A stretch of DNA of 13,075 nt from Bacteroidales bacterium UBA2030 (GTDB taxonomy: Bacteria > Bacteroidota > Bacteroidia > Bacteroidales > TTA-H9). The translations under genes were made by a program, and so were the position numbers. The notes under the pieces are model-generated. The model was not told the origin of the DNA and did no database searches. It was given only the letters and a program-made list of their open reading frames with translations. Below, piece by piece: positions 7,679-13,075 of the stretch. The DNA lies in the NCBI GenBank assembly GCA_002332755.1, contig DDBO01000200.1, forward strand, positions 1 through 13,075. Direction: 5' to 3'. How positions within the stretch are numbered: the first letter of the stretch is position 1; every line of letters starts with the position of its first letter.

Positions 7679-8170
7679 TCATATGCTAAAAGTGTTGTTA
7701 GCCCATGTGAGAAACTCCATAAGTGTAAAAACCATGATTTCTTTATTCGTGCCAGTATAGTCAGCATATTTCTTGGTATTCACAGCATTTTTAAGCCATT
7801 GAATTGCTCCCTCTTTCCAACCTTTTCCATCGATTATAATCATGATTTTGTCTTCAGGCATGGCTTCCAGGGCATTTAGGTATAAATAAGGTAATTTTTC
7901 ATCAACCGAACCACTCGATTGTTGCCATTTGCATTCTATTCTAATTTTTAAACCGAGTCTTTCTGAAATTAATAAAAACTCAGTTTTTCCTTTATGATCA
8001 TAAATTGTCTGATAAGGAACGTTTGTTAGTAAAACTTCTTTCCTATATTCTTCAGAGCTATATCGATATGCTTTGTAGGGAACAACAGTGAACCCATGCT
8101 TTTGTAAAACAGATACGACAGTGGATTCTAAAACATTACCTGTTTTATTTCCTTTAGAGCCTTTTTCCAT
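7679..8170 (-). CDS. small PD-(D/E)XK nuclease, probable type II restriction endonuclease
   Basis: A 163-residue soluble protein with the layout of a minimal PD-(D/E)XK nuclease: an N-terminal helix with Glu15 (GNVLES), a candidate first acid at Glu64 (KTEFLLI), then the E-x-K motif Glu79-Cys80-Lys81 on a hydrophobic strand (LKIRIECKWQ). SGSVDEKLPYL (86-96) follows and resembles the segment after the active site in nuclease families of this fold. A hydrophobic strand IMIIIDG comes at 109-115. Its ATG lies inside the 3' end of the upstream adenine methyltransferase gene (43-nt overlap), which is the main reason to read the pair as restriction-modification. Base composition is AT-rich like the methyltransferase and unlike the flanking genes. 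Alternatives are a Vsr-like or other repair nuclease, or an inactive relative. The fold call is moderate; the restriction role and recognition site are inferred. Confidence 0.75.
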   Translation of the reverse strand: MEKGSKGNKTGNVLESTVVSVLQKHGFTVVPYKAYRYSSEEYRKEVLLTNVPYQTIYDHKGKTEFLLISERLGLKIRIECKWQQSSGSVDEKLPYLYLNALEAMPEDKIMIIIDGKGWKEGAIQWLKNAVNTKKYADYTGTNKEIMVFTLMEFLTWANNTFSI

Positions 8171-9174
8171 TGTGAATTTTGATAGTTAGTTACAATAATT
8201 TCATTAATAAGACCCCGTTTTGAAGCTACAGAATTAATTATACGTTTGGCTGGTACTCTGAAAATATTATAATCTTTGTACAGATCATCGAAAAAAGTAT
8301 CATTTGGATTGGTGTTTTTAGGGTCGGAATTGCTCAACATTACAAAAACACCACTTTTATCAAGTGCAGAAAACACTGCGGACAAAAGCTTTTGTTGTTT
8401 ATCATCAAATCTATTTCCGTTATAGTTAGTAAAATTGGAAGTTTTAGATATGGGTCTGTATGGCGGATCGAAATAAACAAAGCTTGAATTCTTATTTTTG
8501 AGATCACTGAGAATAGTAGAAAAATCACCCATTTTTAATTCCGCTATAGCCAATACTTTACTCACTGCTAAAAGATTATCCTCATCGCAAATAGAGGGAT
8601 TTTTATATTTTCCAACAGGCGAGTTAAAATTACCCTCAGAATTTACCCGGTATAAACCATTATAACATGTACGATTTAAAAAAATAAAAAGGGCAGCCCG
8701 ATGTATCCAATTATCCGAAAATTGCGAATAATCCATTTGGGCCTTTTGGCTATTAAAATTATCTCTTTGTCTATAGTAATAGCTGGTTCTTTGACTGTCA
8801 TCTAATTTAAGATATTCTTTTTCAATAACTTTTAAAAATTCTATAAGTATTCCGACACGTTGCTGAATTACTAAATAGGTTAAGATAAGATCTTTGTTGA
8901 TATCATATAAATAAGCTCTTTGGATAGAATATTTTTGAGCTATGTCAAAAAATACTGCGCCACTGCCCAGAAAAGGCTCAAAATAATCAGTGATTTTACC
9001 CTCTGTCAGTGCTTCAGGATAAAATGACCTGAAAACGTTAATGAGTTGTGTTTTTCCTCCTGCCCATTTTAAAAATGGTTTTGCATTAAAATTATATGGA
9101 TTGAATAAATCGTTAACTTTAGAACGCAATGAGGAGTTTTGATGATAATTATTGTCGAATTTCTCCTGTGCCAT
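8128..9174 (-). CDS. Dam-family DNA adenine-N6 methyltransferase
   Basis: Transfers a methyl group from S-adenosylmethionine to N6 of adenine in a specific DNA site. The 348 residues show the Dam/D12-class (alpha) motif order. The AdoMet-binding start is FLKWAGGKTQL (34-44), with FEPFLGSGAVFF (65-76) and YLYDIN (88-93). The family signature around NRTCYNGLYRVN (167-178) runs into FNSPVGKY. The catalytic motif DPPY is at 236-239, FVMLSNSD at 277-284, and the C-terminal block runs from RIINSVASKRG (311-321) into NEIIVTNY. All motifs appear intact, so it is probably active. About 30 extra N-terminal residues precede motif I. It starts 14 nt after the mlaD stop, in the same direction, and overlaps the nuclease gene. 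Dam relatives often recognise GATC, but specificity cannot be read from these motifs. Confidence 0.95.
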   Translation of the reverse strand: MAQEKFDNNYHQNSSLRSKVNDLFNPYNFNAKPFLKWAGGKTQLINVFRSFYPEALTEGKITDYFEPFLGSGAVFFDIAQKYSIQRAYLYDINKDLILTYLVIQQRVGILIEFLKVIEKEYLKLDDSQRTSYYYRQRDNFNSQKAQMDYSQFSDNWIHRAALFIFLNRTCYNGLYRVNSEGNFNSPVGKYKNPSICDEDNLLAVSKVLAIAELKMGDFSTILSDLKNKNSSFVYFDPPYRPISKTSNFTNYNGNRFDDKQQKLLSAVFSALDKSGVFVMLSNSDPKNTNPNDTFFDDLYKDYNIFRVPAKRIINSVASKRGLINEIIVTNYQNSQWKKALKEIKQVMF

Positions 9175-9188
9175 TAACCTATTTGATT

Positions 9189-10136
9189 TTAAAACAAAGA
9201 AAACTTCACATAACGTCCCGGATTTTTGCGAATATCTTGCAAAAGTAATTCCAACTCACGCGTACTACGGTTTAAATTGATGTAAAGGCTGTCGTTGTTG
9301 AGAAGAAGCCCAGCTGATCCCTCGCCAGCCTCAATTTTCTGAAGTATCAACGACAGGGTGCTCAGATTTTTATCGAGCTCATCGAAAATCCTTTGAAACC
9401 TGATTTTTGCGAGAGTATCGCTTACTTTATTTAAATTGCTGATTATGGCCGTAATCTCCTGGTTGTTATTTCGCAGATTGCTTGAGATAGACTCAACATT
9501 GGCTATTATATTGCTGATACGCCCTTTCTGGGTGTAAACCAGGGTGTCGATATTGGAGGTTGTTCTCTGAATGTTTTCGAGTGAGACCCTGATTCTATTG
9601 AAACTTTGAGAAATGTCGTTGCGTGTATTTTCATTAAAAACTGACTGGAGGGCTGTGAGTACAGAATCGAAAGAAGAAAGCATTTCTTCAGCTTTTCTTT
9701 TGAGGGGTGCTACCTGCTGGTTGACCTCTTCTTTAAGCGAGGCTTCCACAGCTCCGGGAAGTGTATCGCCCGGAGAAGCTTTTATGGGCGAATTTCCCAA
9801 CACAATTTCTACTGCTTTGCTTCCCATCAGGTCGCTGCTAAAGATTCGGGCAACAGAATTGGAAGGTATGGGGAAATCTTTGTTTAGCAATAATTTAACA
9901 ACTACCAGCCCACTCATTTTTTCTTCAAAATACACATCGTTTACTATGCCTACTTTTACACCATTAATAAATACTGGCGAAGAAGGCACTAAACCACCCA
10001 CCTGGTTATAAATAGAATAATAATAGATCTTGGCCTGAAAAAGCCCTTTCCCTTTCAGGAAAGTGAAACCCCAGATGAATAGGATTATTGCACTGGCAAG
10101 AACCAGGCCTGTTTTAAATTCTCTGGATAATTTCAC
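9189..10136 (-). CDS. MlaD-family MCE-domain lipid transport protein
   Basis: A membrane-anchored periplasmic protein of the MCE/MlaD family, which carries phospholipids or other lipids between inner and outer membrane with an MlaE/MlaF ABC transporter. The 315 residues start with a short cytoplasmic segment and one anchor helix (about 10-27). A single MCE beta-barrel domain follows (about 37-115, with VGGLVPSSPVFINGVKVG and SSDLMGSKAVEI). The rest is a long helical, coiled-coil-like tail (about 130-305), ending in a short block (NPGRYVKFSLF) of the kind common in Bacteroidota homologues. The start is GTG at 10136; nearby ATGs are out of frame. It lies 53 nt after the amidase in the same direction. 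No mlaE or mlaF is in the window. TAACTTCG (10161-10168, minus strand) is a near match to a -7 element and might give it its own promoter. Confidence 0.92.
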   Translation of the reverse strand: MKLSREFKTGLVLASAIILFIWGFTFLKGKGLFQAKIYYYSIYNQVGGLVPSSPVFINGVKVGIVNDVYFEEKMSGLVVVKLLLNKDFPIPSNSVARIFSSDLMGSKAVEIVLGNSPIKASPGDTLPGAVEASLKEEVNQQVAPLKRKAEEMLSSFDSVLTALQSVFNENTRNDISQSFNRIRVSLENIQRTTSNIDTLVYTQKGRISNIIANVESISSNLRNNNQEITAIISNLNKVSDTLAKIRFQRIFDELDKNLSTLSLILQKIEAGEGSAGLLLNNDSLYINLNRSTRELELLLQDIRKNPGRYVKFSLF

Positions 10137-10189
10137 GGCATTCCATTTTTTAGTATAGGGCGAAGTTACGCTTTTTTGGCTTCAATGGG

Positions 10190-11539
10190 CTATTTTCCCT
10201 GCAACTTTCTTGCCTCCTCGGGTGTAATTCTTTCATTTCCGGCAAAAGGAACCACAAAAGCATCTGAAAAACCCTGATTCTTAAGTTGATTACGGTATAC
10301 CAGCGCCTCCTCCTCAGTAGAAAATGCTCCTGTTGTGTATTTCCAGGCTCCTTTGTGGTAATACTCGAAAATATTACCCATATTTTTCAATTTAGAATGT
10401 GACTGATTCAGTTTTTTGGGAGAGGTAAGTATTTGAACTCTCCACGTCACATCAGTAACCGAGGATGAGGTTTTTGTTTTCACGGATTGAGGCTCCTGCC
10501 TTTTACCTTGCCCAGTTTTTTGAGTATCTAATGACCCCGTTTGGGTATTTCGCACAACAGAGAGTGTCTCAGGGGAAGCCATTGCAGGAGAATCAGCCGA
10601 TGTGGTATTGATAATTGTGGGATTGGGGCGGGCTTGACTGATGACTTCCCTTGGCTTGGAGTTTTTTTCAGTATGCTGACGATAGCTGGTAAAAGCTGCT
10701 GCCAGCGATTCAGCCAGTTGTTGCTGGCCTTGGGAAGAGCGCAAATATTCTTCCTCATTACTATTGCTAATAAACCCAAGCTCTACTAAAACCGATGGCA
10801 TAGTGGTGCGATAGAGCACAAGAAAACCAGCTTCTTTAACCCCCCTGTCGAACCGTTTCGACTTATCCCCAAGTTCATTCTGTACAAGGCTGGCCATCAG
10901 AAGGCTTTGCTCACGATATATGTTTTGATACATCGAGAAAATGATGTATGACTCGGGAGAGTTTGGGTCGAATCCTTCGTATTTTTCTTTGTAATCGTCT
11001 TCGTATAAGATGGCAGCATTTTCGAAACGTGCAACATCGAGGTTGGCCTGGCTGCGGTGAAGCCCCATGACAAAAGTCTCGGCCCCGTAATGTGTCCGGG
11101 ATTTGTGAGCATTGCAGTGAATACTGATAAATAGGTCGGCTTTGGTGCGGTTGGCAATTTCAGCCCTTCGGTGCAATTCTATGAACTCATCCTTGGTGCG
11201 TGTATAAACCACCTTAACATCAGGATGTTGCTTGCGAATAAGCTCTCCTGTTTTCAATGCTACTTTCAGGGTGATATCCTTTTCTCGGCTGTTTCGCCCT
11301 AAGGCTCCCGGATCTTTTCCACCATGCCCTGCATCGATTACTATAGTAGTGATTCGGCCTGATTTATCCCTGGCCTGAGCATCCCTGGGAAGAAGCATTA
11401 TAAGCACCAAAACCATAATGACAGAGGTCACCATTAAAGGTAATTTTCTACCTTTGACCCTCAAAAAAATAAGGATTGGCAACCCCAATGCCATCATTTC
11501 CCCCAAATTGTCTTTCAACCGATTAAATTTTCTGTTCAA
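10190..11539 (-). CDS. N-acetylmuramoyl-L-alanine amidase (Amidase_3) with C-terminal SPOR-like domain
   Basis: A zinc amidase cutting the bond between N-acetylmuramic acid and the stem peptide of peptidoglycan in the periplasm. The Amidase_3 domain (about 63-288) has the zinc ligands His72 (DAGHGG), Glu86 (SREKD) and His141 (SIHCNA), and the catalytic Glu253 (LVELGF). A low-complexity Ser/Thr/Gln/Lys linker (290-364) leads to a SPOR-like domain (about 365-433, from WRVQI to AFVVPF) expected to bind glycan strands stripped of stem peptides, as at division sites. The start is uncertain. TTG at 11539 has an AAAGGAG 5 nt upstream, but in-frame ATGs at codons 15 and 16 (from 11497) and 36 (11434) are also possible. 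The last gives a compact signal peptide, residues 36-56, ending in AQA. It is first of the minus-strand unit with mlaD and divergent from lptD. Confidence 0.95.
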   Translation of the reverse strand: MNRKFNRLKDNLGEMMALGLPILIFLRVKGRKLPLMVTSVIMVLVLIMLLPRDAQARDKSGRITTIVIDAGHGGKDPGALGRNSREKDITLKVALKTGELIRKQHPDVKVVYTRTKDEFIELHRRAEIANRTKADLFISIHCNAHKSRTHYGAETFVMGLHRSQANLDVARFENAAILYEDDYKEKYEGFDPNSPESYIIFSMYQNIYREQSLLMASLVQNELGDKSKRFDRGVKEAGFLVLYRTTMPSVLVELGFISNSNEEEYLRSSQGQQQLAESLAAAFTSYRQHTEKNSKPREVISQARPNPTIINTTSADSPAMASPETLSVVRNTQTGSLDTQKTGQGKRQEPQSVKTKTSSSVTDVTWRVQILTSPKKLNQSHSKLKNMGNIFEYYHKGAWKYTTGAFSTEEEALVYRNQLKNQGFSDAFVVPFAGNERITPEEARKLQGK

Positions 11540-11551
11540 AATTACTCCTTT
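11537..11551 (-). promoter_or_regulatory. overlapping Shine-Dalgarno and -7-like element at the amidase start
   Basis: On the minus strand AAAGGAG (11551-11545) stands 5 nt before the TTG at 11539, a well-spaced ribosome binding site. The same bases also hold TAATTTTG (11544-11537), an exact match to the Bacteroidota -7 element, whose last three bases are that TTG. The two readings exclude each other: either translation starts at this TTG, or transcription starts near 11530 and translation begins at a downstream ATG. No properly spaced -33 TTTG is seen (one lies 14 bases upstream), which favours the binding-site reading slightly. Confidence 0.4.
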
Positions 11552-11564
11552 TAAAACACAAAAA

Positions 11565-13075
11565 TTGTTCAGAAACCGGTCATTTTATCCAAAAGATATT
11601 AACAATCTGGCTGTTTCAAAAGCCACTCCCCTCATTTTCAACTTTTTGATTTCCATTTTACGGAACCCTATTTTCGTTCTGATACTCTTCGTTTTATTTT
11701 CTTTTTCAAGGTCGAATGCTCAAAACCCTACAATAACCAAAGATACCTTTTCGACCCAAACCGGAGTATTCCCCCATGTATCGACACAGGATACCCTGAA
11801 ACCTGATACTACCGGTATTCAACCAACAACGAAAAAATCTTCGAATAGCCTTGAAGCTACTGTGAATTATAAGTGTACTGACAGCCTGCATTTTAAAGTT
11901 AAAAACAGGCAAACCATCATGTACAAGGCAGTAGATATCAATTATGAAAAAATTAACCTGAAAGCCGATTACGTAGAAGTAGATTTTAAGAAAAACCAGG
12001 TTTTTGCCAAGGGTCTGCCCGATTCAACTGGAAAGCTCAGAGGTACACCGGTTTTTACGGAAGGAGATCAGAGCTTTAAATCGACCACCCTCAGTTACAA
12101 CTACAAAACCCGCAAAGGGGTAATTGAAAAAGTGATAACGCAGGATGGAGAAGGTTATCTGCATGGGGAGCGGGTTAAAAAAATGCCCGACGACGTTGTA
12201 TATCAGCGAAAAGGAATGTATACCACCTGCAATGCCGAACATCCTCATTTTGCCTTTAAGTTTAATAAAGCCAAAGTAATTCCCGGCGATAAAATCATTT
12301 CAGGACCGGCCTATCTAACCATACAGGATGTACCCACCCCCCTTTTAATACCCTTCGGCTATTTCCCAAACAAAAAAAACCAACGATCGGGCATTATCAT
12401 ACCCACTTACGGAGAGTCGGCTAATCGTGGCTTCTACCTTGAACGCGGGGGTTATTACTGGGCCATAAACGATTACCTCGATCTAACCTTAACGGGCGAT
12501 ATTTATACCCGGGGAAGCTGGCGCGTCAATCCCCAGTTTAGGTATGCCAAACGATACAAATACTCCGGTAACCTCGATCTTGCCATTGCCCGCAATGTAA
12601 GTGGAGAGCCAGGCGATCCGGGATACTTCAACAACCGTGACTTTAGCATCCGTTGGTCACACCGTCAGGACCCCAAGGCCCGCCCCAACAGTAATTTTTC
12701 GGCCAATGTGAATATTGTTAGCAATAAATACAACAAGTATAACCCGGGCCAGATGAACGATTATTTTTCAAATACTTTCCAATCGAGTATTTCCTATCAA
12801 ACCCGAATCGGCGACAACTATAACCTCACCATTAATGCCAATCATTCGCAAAATACTTCCGACAAATCGGTAAACATTAGCTTACCACAAATCACCTTTA
12901 CTGCCAATCGCTTCACTCCTTTTAAACGAAAAAATCCCGTAGGACGCACTCGTTGGTACGAGAACATAAGTATTTCCTACTCTGCCAATGCAGAGAACCG
13001 AATTTCCACCTACGATTCTTTGCTCTTCAAACCCCAAACCCTTAAAAAAATGAAAAATGGGGTCAGACACAGCAT
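11565..13075 (+). CDS. lptD: LPS-assembly protein LptD, N-terminal part (runs off the window)
   Basis: The outer-membrane translocon subunit that inserts LPS into the outer leaflet. The frame is open to the right edge: 503 codons, perhaps a little over half of the protein. A hydrophobic signal segment (about residues 33-48 from this start) ends in SNAQ. An OstA/LptA-like periplasmic domain (about 97-225) follows, with NLKADYVEVDF and the family-typical YTTCNAEHPHF around Cys222. PFGYFP comes at 263-268, then barrel-like alternating aromatic strands (for example LTLTGDIYTRGSWRVNPQF). The last codons (MKNGVRHS) fit the family. No ATG occurs in frame between the amidase start and the signal peptide. 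I use TTG 11565, preceded by an A-rich run. TTG 11646 gives a tighter signal peptide (ISILRNPIFVLILF), and an ATG at 11418 would overlap the amidase. TACCTTTG at 11449-11456 is a possible -7 element inside the amidase gene. Confidence 0.92.
   Translation, partial: MFRNRSFYPKDINNLAVSKATPLIFNFLISILRNPIFVLILFVLFSFSRSNAQNPTITKDTFSTQTGVFPHVSTQDTLKPDTTGIQPTTKKSSNSLEATVNYKCTDSLHFKVKNRQTIMYKAVDINYEKINLKADYVEVDFKKNQVFAKGLPDSTGKLRGTPVFTEGDQSFKSTTLSYNYKTRKGVIEKVITQDGEGYLHGERVKKMPDDVVYQRKGMYTTCNAEHPHFAFKFNKAKVIPGDKIISGPAYLTIQDVPTPLLIPFGYFPNKKNQRSGIIIPTYGESANRGFYLERGGYYWAINDYLDLTLTGDIYTRGSWRVNPQFRYAKRYKYSGNLDLAIARNVSGEPGDPGYFNNRDFSIRWSHRQDPKARPNSNFSANVNIVSNKYNKYNPGQMNDYFSNTFQSSISYQTRIGDNYNLTINANHSQNTSDKSVNISLPQITFTANRFTPFKRKNPVGRTRWYENISISYSANAENRISTYDSLLFKPQTLKKMKNGVRHS

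Noticed and set aside
7679..9174. Reading the methyltransferase and nuclease as a toxin-antitoxin pair or phage remnant
   Set aside because: The methyltransferase has all Dam-family motifs and the small protein an E-x-K nuclease motif; no integrase, phage gene or attachment repeat was seen.
13046..13070. GGGGTCAGAC near the right edge, resembling the ends of IS200/REP-associated transposase elements
   Set aside because: The frame continues through it as MKNGVRHS, which fits the LptD family at this point, and no symmetric partner or transposase is present.
1..13075. CRISPR arrays, tRNA or rRNA genes, direct repeats or insertion sequences
   Set aside because: No regularly spaced repeats, no cloverleaf-like segment and no transposase-like frame were found by eye.

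Overview
The window reads as chromosome from a member of the Bacteroidota, probably of the Bacteroidales/Marinilabiliales type. The evidence is a succinate dehydrogenase/fumarate reductase operon with one large diheme-type cytochrome b subunit, a long OstA-like protein, a stand-alone MlaD-type MCE protein, an LptD of the Bacteroidota type, starts preceded by A-rich rather than Shine-Dalgarno sequence, and several sites matching the Bacteroidota -7 promoter element TAnnTTTG. No RNA gene, CRISPR array, insertion sequence or origin was seen.

Layout. 1-105 is an AT-rich trailer with no gene. 106-924 (-) encodes an alpha/beta hydrolase. 1051-1079 is a clear intrinsic terminator closing the minus-strand operon sdhC-sdhA-sdhB (4565 to 1104), the membrane succinate:quinone oxidoreductase. 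4566-4786 is an AT-rich divergent promoter region. On the plus strand follow a PepP-type Xaa-Pro aminopeptidase (4787-6073) and an OstA-like envelope protein (6161-7675). Facing them on the minus strand is a unit read from 11539 down to 7679: an N-acetylmuramoyl-L-alanine amidase with a SPOR-like tail, an MlaD-family lipid-transport protein, a Dam-family adenine methyltransferase, and a small PD-(D/E)XK nuclease. Diverging from the amidase is lptD (from about 11565), cut off by the right edge of the window.

How the genes fit together. OstA-like protein, LptD, MlaD and the amidase form an outer-envelope neighbourhood (LPS export, inter-membrane lipid traffic, peptidoglycan remodelling). The methyltransferase and nuclease look like a compact type II restriction-modification module inserted at the 3' end of the amidase-mlaD unit. 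It starts 14 nt after mlaD, its two genes overlap by 43 nt, it ends 3 nt from the OstA-like gene, and it is visibly richer in A+T than its neighbours. This is the main accessory feature of the window. The remainder is ordinary conserved Bacteroidota chromosome, and I found no convincing evidence of a wholly undescribed system.
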